A DNA stretch of 64,000 nt. It comes from Symsagittifera roscoffensis (taxonomy: Eukaryota; Xenacoelomorpha; Acoela; Convolutidae). Shown here in pieces: positions 1-10,550 of this stretch. The notes beneath the pieces are model-generated. The model made no database searches, was not told where the DNA came from, and was given only the letters and a program-made list of their open reading frames with translations. Location: NCBI RefSeq assembly GCF_963678635.1, contig NC_087066.1, forward strand, positions 40,753,223-40,817,222, in the 5' to 3' direction. The position numbers and the translations under genes were made by a program. The stretch's first letter is position 1; every line of letters begins with the position of its first letter.

Positions 1-1
1 A

Positions 2-2347
2 GGAGTCAACCGCGAACTCAAAGACTCTGTTACGCAGCGATCGGTCCTTAGTTTTGTGTCCTCCGTGTTCGACCCTATAGGTCTTGTCGCCCCGTATACC
101 GTACGCGCACGTTTGTTACTGAAAGATATCTTGAGATTGATTGGCCAACAGTGGGACGACCCACTGCCAATTGAGTTGTGCCGCAGATTCACTGAATGGC
201 ACTCTGGCTTGCCAGTTTTAGGGCAGCTCATAATACCTCGTTGCTATTTTGACTTCTCAGTAGATGAGGTTGAGCTGCACATGTTCGGTGATAGCTCATT
301 GGACGTTTTCTGTTCTGTAGCATTCCTTCGAGCTCAAAAAAACGCCTGTTCCAAATGTCAACTAGCGTTTGTTTTCGGTAAAGCAAGGGTAGCCCCGATG
401 AAGATGCTTTCAATTCCGAAGTTGGAACTTCAGGCTGCGCTTCTTGCCAGTCGCCTGAAGGATGATATCGAGAAAGCTCTGACACTGAGTATTTCCAAAG
501 TGTTCATGTGGACTGACAGCACAACAGTCCTTCAGTGGTTGAACTCGACAAGCAAACAGCCCGTGTTTGTAGCCAATCGAGTTGCCGAGATTCTGGAGTC
601 AACATCAATTGACCAATGGTTCCATGTTTTGAGTGGAGACAACCCCGCTGACACAGGAACTAGAGGTATTACTGCTGACTCCCTCAAGCAAAGCAGTTGG
701 ATAAACGGCCCTTCCTTTTTGAAAACTTCTGATTGGCCTTTCAATCCAAATAGGGAAGTTACTGACAAAATTCGCCTGGATGGTCCGGTCTACGATCTAA
801 ACGAGGGTTTAGAGGTCTCTTCCAATTTTCCGTGCACTGCAGTTTCGACTGACTTTGCCTTCCCTTGGAAAGAGTATAGCTCGTTCTCCAAGATAAAGCG
901 ACTGGTCGCATATATGTTGAGACTCTCACCTAAGCATAGACATTTCAGATCACCAGATAAGACCATAATTGATCCAGCAGAACTTGTTATTTCAGTGGAA
1001 AAACTTTTGCAACTTTCGCAGTTAGAGTCATTCCCAGCTGAAAGTAAACAATTAGCAGCTGGAAAATATGTGAAAACGTCGAGCCGTATATCATCGTATT
1101 CGCCTTTTATCGGGCCGAACGGTTTAATTAGATCTACCGGCCGTATCCAACGTCTCTCTGCAACCGCATTCGAAACTCGCCATCCAATAATTTTGGATAG
1201 CCGCCATCGCCTAATCCGATTGTTTCTCCGTTTTTATCACATTAAGCATGAACATCAGTCAGTCGACTACCTTCGTTCCGTCATTCATCAGCAATTTGTT
1301 GTACTACGCTTAAGATCTGCACTAAGAGCTATTGAAACACATTGCGTGTGCTGTAGAAAGCGAAAAGCGAAAACCGTTACTCCAATGATGTCTGACCTTC
1401 CCGCGGAGCGTCTAGGTTACCGCCAGCCACCGTTCTCGAACTGCGGCGTCGATTATTTTGGACCATTTCATGTAACCATTCGTCGATCTTCCGAGAAACG
1501 CTGGGGTTTTCTATTTACTTGCTTAACGACTCGCGCAATTCACATTGAGTTGGTTCCATCCATGGACACAAGTTCATGTGTGATGGCTATCGAGCGCTTT
1601 ATTTCTAGGCGAGGAACACCCTCAATAATTTGGTCGGACAACAGAACAAACTTTGTAGGAGCCGAAAAAGAGCTTCTTCTGTGCATCAAAAATTGGAACG
1701 CAGAAGCTCCACTGTCGCTCGTACACAAAGGCATTAAGTGGAAGTATAATCCGCCAAGTGCACCACATCAAGGTGGAGCATGGGAGCGAATGGTGCGCAG
1801 TTGTAAGCGTGTGTTTTATGCAATCTTAGGGTCAAGAAAATTGACTGACGAGATTTTGAACACAACCATGTGCCTAGTTGAAGGTTCACTAAACGCCCGT
1901 CCACTCACTCCCGTTTCTGACGACCCCGATAGTCTTGAGGCTTTGACGCCGAATCATTTCCTCTTAGGTCAGCACAGTCTAACGTTTCCGTCTCTAAGGT
2001 CGAGTGAAAACTATTCTCACTCTAAGCGCTATGCCCGTGCGCAGTCGTACGCAAACGCAATTTGGCAGCGATGGTTAAGTGAGTACGTCCCTACAATCAA
2101 TAAAAGAGTCAAGTGGCATGCTCCTCCCGAATACTCTTTGAAAACGGGAGATATGGTGTGGTTAGTTGAATCCACTAGCCCTAGGGGCCACTACCCACTA
2201 GCACGCATAACGTCGCTAAACTACGGCAAAGACAACACCGCCCGTTCCGCAAACCTAAGGACCGTTTCCGGAAACTACACTCGGCCGCTCGTTAAGCTCG
2301 TTCCGGTTCTCGCTCCTTCGGGGGTGGAGGATGTTAATGCTACATAG
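2..2347 (+). CDS. BEL/Pao LTR retrotransposon Pol, 5'-truncated by the window
   Basis: The frame is open from nucleotide 2, so the GTG at 56 is not a real start and the protein continues upstream of the window. Seen in order: the end of the reverse transcriptase with the FDPIGL-type linker typical of BEL/Pao, and RNase H with catalytic-type residues in GDSS (codon at 290) and WTDS (codon at 515). Then comes an integrase with an HHCC zinc region (about 1240-1360) and a DDE core (Asp at 1451, Asp at 1637, Glu at 1784). The C-terminal region matches the extension usual in this superfamily. The protease and RT palm lie outside the window. There is no internal stop, so this copy is young or under constraint. 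The last codons run into the presumed 3' LTR. Confidence 0.93.
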   Translation, partial: GVNRELKDSVTQRSVLSFVSSVFDPIGLVAPYTVRARLLLKDILRLIGQQWDDPLPIELCRRFTEWHSGLPVLGQLIIPRCYFDFSVDEVELHMFGDSSLDVFCSVAFLRAQKNACSKCQLAFVFGKARVAPMKMLSIPKLELQAALLASRLKDDIEKALTLSISKVFMWTDSTTVLQWLNSTSKQPVFVANRVAEILESTSIDQWFHVLSGDNPADTGTRGITADSLKQSSWINGPSFLKTSDWPFNPNREVTDKIRLDGPVYDLNEGLEVSSNFPCTAVSTDFAFPWKEYSSFSKIKRLVAYMLRLSPKHRHFRSPDKTIIDPAELVISVEKLLQLSQLESFPAESKQLAAGKYVKTSSRISSYSPFIGPNGLIRSTGRIQRLSATAFETRHPIILDSRHRLIRLFLRFYHIKHEHQSVDYLRSVIHQQFVVLRLRSALRAIETHCVCCRKRKAKTVTPMMSDLPAERLGYRQPPFSNCGVDYFGPFHVTIRRSSEKRWGFLFTCLTTRAIHIELVPSMDTSSCVMAIERFISRRGTPSIIWSDNRTNFVGAEKELLLCIKNWNAEAPLSLVHKGIKWKYNPPSAPHQGGAWERMVRSCKRVFYAILGSRKLTDEILNTTMCLVEGSLNARPLTPVSDDPDSLEALTPNHFLLGQHSLTFPSLRSSENYSHSKRYARAQSYANAIWQRWLSEYVPTINKRVKWHAPPEYSLKTGDMVWLVESTSPRGHYPLARITSLNYGKDNTARSANLRTVSGNYTRPLVKLVPVLAPSGVEDVNAT

Positions 2348-2511
2348 CATTAAAGTATGAAAGTATAGTACAAAGCCAGTATAGTTGCTTATCAATATCA
2401 GCTATATAGCTCAGCGTATACATAGTGCGTTCCGGGGAGTTCGGCGTGGGTTCGATTCTCACCTAAGTCGTTTCATTTGAGAATCCTATTTGAGCCGAAC
2501 CTGACAGAACA
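2332..2511 (+). repeat. Probable 3' LTR of the BEL/Pao element (right edge uncertain)
   Basis: A G-rich polypurine tract at about 2319-2331 is followed by TGTTAATGC, the expected start of a 3' LTR. The stop codon of Pol lies 13 bases inside it. I suggest the end at the ACA near 2511, but the 5' LTR is outside the window so the edge cannot be confirmed. The segment contains a T-arm-like stem (2446-2462) around TTCGATT. Confidence 0.45.
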
Positions 2512-2781
2512 TAAAATGCTAATATTTTAATCGGTTCAAAATTGGTTTGCAATTGAGTTTCTGTTAATTAAACTGCGTGAACTAAGTATGAACTCATTGT
2601 GAAAAAACACATAAATCACGCAAATCAGGGCATGAACAAGCCGACTTTTTAACTTGATACGTGTAATGTTGTTGCTAATTCCGTGCAATAAAAATTACTA
2701 AAATTCGCCGTTTATTGATTCTCTTGAATTAAACCGATTCTGTTTCCTGTTTTATAAGTTATAAAAAAGTTATAAAAAAGG

Positions 2782-3112
2782 CCAGAATAAAAGATTGCCA
2801 TTTGGCAATTTGGGACAATTAACGCGCGATATAACTCGCGCTATTAACGCGTGAGCAGAGAGTTAATCCGTCTTAGAAATCGTTCCAAATTGGTTAAAAG
2901 AAGCTTATTTGCCATAAATGGTTTGTTACAAGGAGCGAAATCTATCCTTTTGTATTTTATGTGGCCTGTGGGGGGAGGATTTTCATAGAAAAAATTCAAA
3001 TTTTAGAAAAAAAAATTTCACATTTTTTTATTTCATTTTTGTTACTGCTCCATAAACCTTAAAAAGCAGTCGGACATTTAAGGCTTCGCCCTGATCCGAG
3101 CAGTCTTGTTTG
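2782..3112 (+). mobile_element. Partial copy of the Helentron/HINE-like repeat family
   Basis: The copy runs from the conserved TTGCCATTTGGCAATTTG region through the AACGCG block to the terminal hairpin and GCAGTCTTGTT end. The left third is missing. A further scrap of the family appears at about 3180-3260. It is noncoding. Confidence 0.7.
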
Positions 3113-3659
3113 TGTTATGAGAATGAAAACTCTTGTGCGTTAATTATTCCAAAACGGCGATACTACTAAAATTTAATTTCCCGCAAGTTTCTGAAAAAAG
3201 ATCACAGGCGAAATATTTTTTGAAATTCGAATCCAGACAACAATATCTGGTATAAAATCATTTAAAAATTGTTTTATATAAACAATACAAAATAACAATA
3301 ATAAAAATATAAAAGAAGAAGTTGTTGAAAACTTTGGTCAAAAATGGTTAAAAAGTTGGAAGCTCACTGAATGAAAAAACCAACCCAACCTTAAATATTC
3401 TGCATTTTCTTTAAAAGTTGAAACAAATATTTAAATTGATTTCAAGCAAAATGATGAGCCTCATAACAATTTAAAGATAAACTTTCTTTAATTTTGCAGA
3501 AATCATCAAATTATATAAACTTCAAAAGTTGCAGAGATACATGTTATCTTTTTCACTACTTTTTCAACATTTGAGCAAAAAAATTAAGCTATAAAAAGTT
3601 TATCTGTTTGAAAGTTGCTACTGAAGAGAGTTAATTACTTCGTACCATAATTATCAGTG

Positions 3660-3790
3660 AGGTTAAATAAGTGAGATCAGGCGCGGATCTAGGAACTTCT
3701 CGAGAGGGGGCGGATTTTAAAAAAAAAATGCAAGAAGGCACCAGCCGTTTTAGAAAAATTATGCATTAAAAAATTATCTCAAAGCATAAT
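3660..3790. repeat. Fragment of a GGCGGATCTAGG-type repeat
   Basis: GGCGCGGATCTAGGAACTTCTCGAGAG at about 3682 resembles one end of the hAT-like elements found at 25.8, 28.8, 39.0 and 63.5 kb. Only the end is recognisable. The rest of 3113-4270 holds no gene that I can support. Confidence 0.4.
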
Positions 3791-4275
3791 TATAGAGCTA
3801 ATTTACGCCAAAAAATCCGCTGCTATGAATTCCTATTCCAGAAAATTTTTGGCAATGGCGAAATGCCTATTTTGAGGCGCCTAGACATAGTGTGACCGGT
3901 CACGTACCTCGGCCCGAGGTCCAGCGAAACTAATCTCATGCTTTATCAAGTTGAAAAACGAGTACATTTTTTATACTATGGGTTATATCATTTCTTCTTT
4001 GTTTCGGGAAGGCTCGAATCTTTCATCACATAAAATGAAGGTTCAAGGAAATGGGTTAAATTTTTATTTCTCAGTCAAAACCATCATCCTCATCGTCATC
4101 ATTCCTTATTTAGACTCTTCTTTTTGTTTTCAGGTGTTAGTTGTTACATCTTTGAGTTTGTTGTTGAGTGGATTCGTAAACTGTTTATCTTAATACCTAA
4201 AACCATCTAATAAGGCTCGAGCCAGATAAAACCACCATGATCCGCGCTCGTCGCTCATGAGAAATTACCTCTCAA

Positions 4276-4294
4276 TTTATTTTCAAAGTTTATT
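4276..4294 (-). promoter_or_regulatory. Two AATAAA poly(A) signals for gene A
   Basis: On the minus strand AATAAA occurs at 4289-4294 and 4276-4281, about 40-60 bases after the gene A stop codon. This is the expected place for a 3' end and supports gene A as a real transcription unit. Confidence 0.55.
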
Positions 4295-4333
4295 TTAATT
4301 TCTAACTATCAACATTAAAACTTTAAACATTTG

Positions 4334-4663
4334 CTAGCTTAAATCGTCCATTTCTTCCTTTGAAAATGTGTGTGAGTTCTTCAGGTTGGAATCCTGCGTT
4401 TGAAGCAAAAATCGATGCTGAGACAAGGGTTCGCCCTCGCATATCCAAGGTTGATCCTTACAAATAAAATTCGCTTTGAACCAGGCAAAAGTGAGGTATC
4501 CATCCATTAACTGAGAGTCTGATAAAATTACAATTTGTTGGTCGAGTCTATAAGGAAAAGCGAATGAAAGGTCAGGCGAAAAATCTCCGCCGTACCGCAA
4601 TTCTCCCTCGCCAAATCCGATTTCGGTAATGACGTTCACACAGATTTTGCTTTCGAAATAGGC
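4334..4663 (-). CDS. Host gene A, last exon (unknown nematode protein family)
   Basis: The exon begins after an acceptor (TTTTTAG) at 4664 and runs in phase 0 for 109 codons to TAG at 4334-4336. It encodes a segment with GFGEGELRYGG near residue 14, then an FPY block, then WFKANFICKDQPW. Gene B carries the same blocks split over two segments (GFGEGDLRFGG and WFKSHYICRDQPW), which is strong evidence for coding. The cysteines are conserved between the paralogues. I do not recognise the family and assign no function. Confidence 0.75.
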   Translation of the reverse strand, partial: AYFESKICVNVITEIGFGEGELRYGGDFSPDLSFAFPYRLDQQIVILSDSQLMDGYLTFAWFKANFICKDQPWICEGEPLSQHRFLLQTQDSNLKNSHTFSKEEMDDLS

Positions 4664-4961
4664 CTAAAAATTTAAATTGAAATTGGAAATTTTTGTACAA
4701 AAATTAACAAGAATGTTACAAACTGATTTTTTAAATATAATCGGATACTTATCGGAACTAAAAAAGATAAAATTTTAAGACATTTATTTAATCTTGAAAA
4801 CTTTAAAACTAATAAAGAGGTTGATAAATCTTTTTAAATATTAGCCCGCCACACCCTCGCAAAAGTTGTATAAACTGGTTCAAAAATTTTGTGCTGTATA
4901 TGAAAACACTGTAGAAATTGTTAACAAAATAAGTGATAGCAGGTAATAAATTTCAGCTTGC

Positions 4962-5092
4962 CTTGATCCAGTTGAGTGTTTTGACGGGCCTGAGTGAGAA
5001 ATCGGTGAGTTTCTCATAGTATTGTTGAGCTGTGAGGCCTTTAGAGAAACCCTCGAGTAGATATTGCTTCTCTTGGAAGTCACAACAACCAC
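4962..5092 (-). CDS. Host gene A, middle exon
   Basis: The 131-nt exon has an acceptor TTTAACAG and begins with two bases that complete a glycine codon, giving FGGCCDFQEKQ across the junction with the 22.6-kb exon. It then reads GLTAQQYYEKL and ends in NWIK at phase 0. Gene B has an exon of exactly the same length and phase at 48623-48753. The donor reads GCAAGC, a GC rather than GT donor, while the gene B donor is GTTAGT. Only 46 bp separate its acceptor side from the left TIR of the DNA-polymerase element. Confidence 0.75.
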
Positions 5093-5100
5093 CTGTTAAA

Positions 5101-5138
5101 CAGGAAGAAAACTCTAATAATTTTTAGTTAACCAAGAG
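5101..5138. repeat. Direct repeat flanking the DNA-polymerase element, left copy
   Basis: About 37 bp (CTAATAAT..TTAGTTAACCAA) immediately outside the left TIR recurs in the same orientation at 19577-19613 outside the right TIR, with a few mismatches. It is far longer than the 6-bp target duplication known for Mavericks. Confidence 0.6.
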
Positions 5139-5554
5139 AGGCTGATCAGGGGGGGGGGGGGGTGCATGGAAGACCCCATGTATTAAGATACGTTATAGAT
5201 TTCCGGTCTTCCATACTATGTATTAAGATTGGGTATAGAGTCTAAAATGTATTAAGATAGGGAATACCGATGGTAAGGTTTTATGGTTTGTGTGATGGTA
5301 AGATAATGGTACAAAAAACGTATTTTTTTTGGTTTTTGTGTGGAAATGTTTATTTTTTTCGCAAAATTTTTGGGGGCGCTTTATCTAATTGGGAACAATT
5401 AATTGTTAATTACGAGTAGATTGTAGAATTAAGGTTATGTATTTAGTGTTTTGGTGCATGGTAAGTCAATGGAAAGAGTTTTTCTGCAAAAATTTGGAAT
5501 TTTTATCAAAAAAATTTAAAATTTTTTGGAAAAAATTCAAAACACGATAAGATT
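5139..5554 (+). repeat. Left terminal inverted repeat of the DNA-polymerase element
   Basis: It starts AGGCTGATCAGG followed by a G run, and matches the reverse complement of 19147-19562 over its full length with scattered substitutions. The inner part (about 5480-5545) alternates A and T runs every ten bases or so, a PATC-like pattern. Confidence 0.9.
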
Positions 5555-5791
5555 TTGTTTGATTTGATCTAATAAAAATTTATTAGATACTTTTACTTTC
5601 TATCTATCTGAATCTATTCTGAAACCTACTGAAGTTCGAAAAGTCAAGTTTTTGAGAAAGAAAATAAGTTACAATGAAAATATAGAAATCACTGCATTGT
5701 ATAACAAGTTTACCGCAACATTTTACTTTTTAATATCATAAAATCAATATAACACGACATCATGAATAAATATACTATACCAGAACAGTTC

Positions 5792-8700
5792 TTATAAGTT
5801 CAATGGTTTTGTATGAATTCCGTCATCTTGTACTTGTCTTTTTGGATAAAAATTGCTTAGTCCTTTCTTTGTCTGTTCATACGTGGCTACCATATGATTT
5901 ATAGTTCTGAATCCTCTGTAAGTAGATGTAAGGTTAATTGCTTCATCAAGCACTCTTCTGTATTTTGACATGGGGCAGTCTCCAGAATCTTCTAGAACCC
6001 GTTTATTTAGTCCTTTACTGCTAAATTTGAACTTATCGGACTTGTTGTCACAGCAGCAATATGTCTTGCTACACAAACATAGCATTTCTGTACATCTAAA
6101 TTCTTCTTTAAAAAGTCCCGGCTCCCGCTTGTCATGCTTTTATGCGTACTGCAACACGTTCGAGGGAAGAAACTAGATTTTGCATCCGCCTTGAAAGATT
6201 GAAAGAGTCTCTACAATCATTTTCCCTCATTTTTTCCCAAGCAGCTCTCTTATCTGGTTTGATACAGTCGTATAAATTTTCTTCAGCAAGAGCCAAGTAA
6301 AGCGAGTCTGTGTCCATCTCTAGCTCTTCAAATTTGTTTACATCACAAAATTCGTTGAAGAAGTTATAGTAGAGTTCCAACATTCTCAGTTTCGCATACT
6401 GCAGTATGAAAAATCCAACGATGATGGGTTCTCTGTGTTCAATGGTTGATTTCAACAACTCCACCTCATACAAGTCTTTTTCAACTGTATTCAGTCTTTT
6501 GAACAATGGCTCATTGATTGCTTTTTGAGTTTTTTCATCGTTCAGATATTTTGTGATTGTATACCTGGATCTATCCATGATCTGATATCCAATTGAGGAA
6601 TTACCCAAAAGTTTCATTGTTTCTGCTACAACTCCTGACAAAGGGTTTTCATCTCCTTCTCTTCTAGCATCAACCACTGACTGAACGAAATTATTAAAGC
6701 ATTTCCGAGGAGAATATTGAACAAAACGGTAAATTTTGGTGCACTGCAATCCAAGTTCCATATAAAAGTTGAACAGAGGAGTTATAACTCTTCCATTTTC
6801 TAGCTTGAAACTAGATATCAGCATTCTCTGGTGATGCTTTAACATTTCGTTTTCGATTGCATAGTTTTTCATGTAACCTCCAATATCATTTCTTCCAACT
6901 TTAATGTTTTTGAAAATTGGAGTAAAGTTGGCAAATTTTGATTTTAGCTCATCTGGGACAACTAAGTCGCACTGAACGTAACCAAAAAGAGATCCATCTT
7001 TTATTTTTGCTAGAAGGGAGTCTGTAGAAAGAGGTCTTTTGTAGGGAAAATGGGTTCTGACGTGATTTTCGATCTTGTCATCGGTTTTGAAACTTTCCCA
7101 CCAGTCACACTCCCACATTTCTTCCACTTTGTATCCTTTCTCTTTAATGTATTCTCGTCGCATATCATCCATCTCTCTCTTCTTGTTTCCTCGCTCAGTA
7201 TCCTGTTCTGTTAAGGAGGAACGAGCTTCTTGACAGAAACAGAAGTGGTAGTAACATCCCATTGCTTCAAACACTGTCTTACAGTGATCACAATAACCGT
7301 CCACATTAAAACAGTTGATTTTTTTCTGTTTTCCAGATGTGAAAAAGCTCTCAATTTTACATGCTGGTCTTCCTGATAGAAAGACATGACCATATTTTCA
7401 AAGTTACGAGTTCGATTATGTCTAGCCTTGAATTTCTATATATCAGTGTCAAACTCCCATCTCGTGTACAGTCCTGTTGGCATATCTTGACACATTGAGA
7501 AAGGGTAAAGCTGGCTTGCATCAATTCCAACAATTGATTTACAAACATTTGATGAATTTCTGATGTATGTCTCATCAACTACAGCTTTTCAAGTAAAAAC
7601 AATGGAAGGACCACCAGTCATTTTCTCTCTAATTTTTTCACACAAATCTTTATTACTTTCGCAAAATGGATAAAACTTGTAGTTTGTGGATTTGTGTAGA
7701 CATATGTTTGCTAGATTTGGAAGTGTGTATCCAAGTTTTAACATATCTATCCCCTTGTTATGATAAAACTGAATCATTTTTTGCATTGCTTCCAGGGTTA
7801 TAACTACATCTTTGTTGTTGTACCATTTCAAAAAGTCTTTGAATACTGTCATTCCGTTTTTCTTCCAAGTCTCTTGTAAGTAATTGTAATTATCCAAACC
7901 AGATGGAGGAACAGTCATGATTTGAAGCTTTTTCAGTGTCTGCTGTTCGTCAAGCCCACTCTTTCTAAGCTTCTCATAATCAATGAAGTCTTTGTCTACA
8001 GGATTGTTGTTTCTAAGTTAACTGAAAAAGGCTTCATACGGTGGCAATCCAGGAAAGTCAAGTTTGTCCGGGTTATCAAACCACTCATAGGGAAAGAATC
8101 CTTTCGTTTCGCTAGCTTTATAGGCTTTGAGAAAGGAGTCCAGAGTAGTTGCCCCTCCCAGAAACTTCATTATGTCGAGAAAATTGTACATTGTGCTTTT
8201 TTGATTATGGATGTTTCATGCTCTTTATCGCGAATCAAATAGGGGATTAGGTAGGACTTGATCAAATTCAAATCATATCTACCGCTGTTAAATCTTAAAA
8301 CAGGTAAAGTATTTATATATCTCTCCAGATGTTGTTTCAAATCGATGAGTTGATTTTTCTGAATTCGCAAGAATTTTGTTGACATATCTGCTTCTTCCGA
8401 ATCTTCAATGCATTCGTCTTCATACTCGAACTTATTACTTGAAGAATTTTTACCACGTTCGTTCAGCTGATCAAAGATCTTTTTCATTCTTTCATTGACA
8501 GCTCTTTCATTATCTTGAAATTTTGTTCTCATCTCCAACTTACTTTTTTCAGCTAACAGTTCGAGGTTGGATACAAAATCAATTATCAAGTTCTGTGGAT
8601 CCTTGTTGTACAAGAAGATGGGATCATCAATCAGATTCGATGATATAGAGACTGAAATGGGGACATGTTTTCCAATCCAGGTTGTAGTTTGCGTTTCTTT

Positions 8701-10130
8701 TAATTCCTCTGTAGGAACACAAATCGATTCAAAACCGAAAATTGCTAGATTATTGAAGAGCTTGTTATCTTCAGAAAATGGAAGATTGAATCCCTCTAGC
8801 TTTTCAAACAAGGCTTCGCGAAGTTCAAACACGTTCTTTGGGTAGATATGTCTCATTCGGTCCTTACATCTCAGAAGATGCTGATTGCAGTGGTCCGATT
8901 TGTGGAAAAAGGTGTCACAGCTAGGGCATCGAAAGCACTTGAAGAAACTATCTATATCATTTGTATGAATGATATGATTGTTAAATCTCAGTAGCTTAGC
9001 TGTTTTATCGAATCTTCCGATACTTCTTCGAGCTAATTCTCCTACAAAATCTCCTTCTTGGAAATCGAATTCGTATATAAAAATGTTTCTTTGCACAATT
9101 TCCTCGACAACAGGCAAGTCTTCTACAGAAACTCCACGAAAATTTTTAGGATCATAACCAGATTTTGATATAAAATCTGTAAAGTATCTGGAAGTGTGAG
9201 AATCGAGATCTCTGTGTCCGTTCATGTACATTGCCAATGCGCGGAAAAGACACAAATGATCTTTGTAAGGTTCATTGTCCTTGTTAGATAAAAGACAGTT
9301 AACAGAATGGTTTTTCAGTAGAAGTTCGGGTAAGACAGAGTCTGGATATCCCATTGGGATGTTTTTCAGCAAAGCAGCAAAAATTTAAACGTTAGTAATC
9401 AACTTGAATCGCCACTTTGTGTTCTGGCGTTCTTGGGTACATTGCTCCACAATATCAAATTTATTTTTCTAATTTTCCTTGGATTGTTATCAAATCCACT
9501 TTCGTACAAAGTACGTGGGATTTTTCAAGCAGAGTATTGTTTTCATGGGCGTAGCAATATCGATATTCACCAGTCTCAAGGTTTCGAAGTACAAAACCCA
9601 AAGCAATGTTGATTTTGGCTGCAGAATCGAGCTTGTTGAAGACTTCTTCAAGTTTCTCGTTAATTATTTTAGTATCTAACTTGGACATTTGGAAGTTAAA
9701 CACCTTATGTCTCCCATTTTCCATCTCCGTATCCACCAGAAAATGTTGACAAGCACTAAGTTCCTCCTTTAGTTTTTCACCATCTTCCCCTTCTTCCTCC
9801 ACAATTTTGTTCAAGTCGGCTACCGTATGATCTTTGTTTCCGTTGTTTTGCTCCATGTTCTTTTCTCCGATGTTGTTGGAGAGAGTAGTAACTTTGGAAC
9901 TCTTGTTCACAAGAAGGAAAAACCGTCGATTGCTTCGAGCTTGGTTGACCATGCTTCTTGGCAACATGATAACCCATCTCCTCTTTGCTCTTTGTATAAA
10001 AATGACAGTTTGGACACTTATGTTCCGTTTGTTTTTCACATCTTTTTCGATGTCGAGCTGCGTTTTGACGAGTATACATATTTCCACAGTCTTCACACTT
10101 TACTTTCTCGTTTCGGTTAAGGGTAGGCAT
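5792..10130 (-). pseudogene. Protein-primed-type family-B DNA polymerase with N-terminal zinc fingers, broken
   Basis: One gene is read from ATG at 10130 to the stop at 5792. Residues 1 to about 90 hold C2H2-type fingers. The reading then changes frame near 9840 into an N-terminal domain (to 9461). Frame changes and stops follow: a shift near 9465, TAA at 9385-9387, a small deletion and shift near 8175, TAA at 8018-8020, TGA at 7589-7591, TAG at 7437-7439, and shifts near 7300 and 6190. Polymerase motif A (GIDASQLYPF, about 7530), motif B (NSSIGYQ, where Tyr usually follows NSS) and motif C (MDTDSLY, about 6315) are visible. Exonuclease motif I reads FGFES where the first catalytic Asp would be expected, and motif II NSGRYD is kept. 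The C-terminus is at 6085-5792. It would replicate the element. This copy cannot make an active enzyme. Confidence 0.9.
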
Positions 10131-10550
10131 TATCTAAAAATAACTGGGACTTTTGAAATGTTCCAAATTTAAAAACGTAAAGTACCAATTGAAAGAAAAT
10201 ACCTACTTTTCGTGAAGTAATGAAATGTAAAATTTGAAGTAAAACTCAATTGACTGTTTCTGATTGGCAAACAAAATGAATGATTTAACCCAACAAAATA
10301 AGTGTAATTATACTATCAATGATGCCTACGCAATTATCCTTTTATGGTAATGACGTCATTCTTTTAATAGAAGTGACGTCACCGCCTACGCAATGTTCCT
10401 TTTATGATAATGACGTCATTCTCTAAATAGAAGTGACGTCACCACCCACGCAACATTATTTTTATGGTAATGTCGTCATACCTTCGAAAGCTCTAGAATT
10501 TTTAGAAAATATTTCAATCAATCAGAACTAAGCAGTTTCTAGACATAACT
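10131..10550. promoter_or_regulatory. Divergent promoter region with 60-bp repeats carrying CRE sites
   Basis: The region lies between the polymerase gene (minus) and the 204-aa ORF (plus). A 60-bp unit is repeated about 2.7 times (10325-10490), each starting CCTACGCA (10325, 10385, variant 10445). Perfect CRE palindromes TGACGTCA occur at 10351, 10374, 10411 and 10434, with a variant TGTCGTCA at 10471. An inverted CCAAT (CTGATTGG) lies near 10259. The layout suggests a strong CREB/ATF-responsive bidirectional promoter. That role is inference. Confidence 0.65.

Noticed and set aside
2399-2472. A functional tRNA gene
   Set aside because: Only the T arm pairs; acceptor, D and anticodon stems fail.
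9834-10172. Plus-strand ORFs opposite the polymerase zinc-finger leader
   Set aside because: Antisense shadows of the minus-strand finger region.
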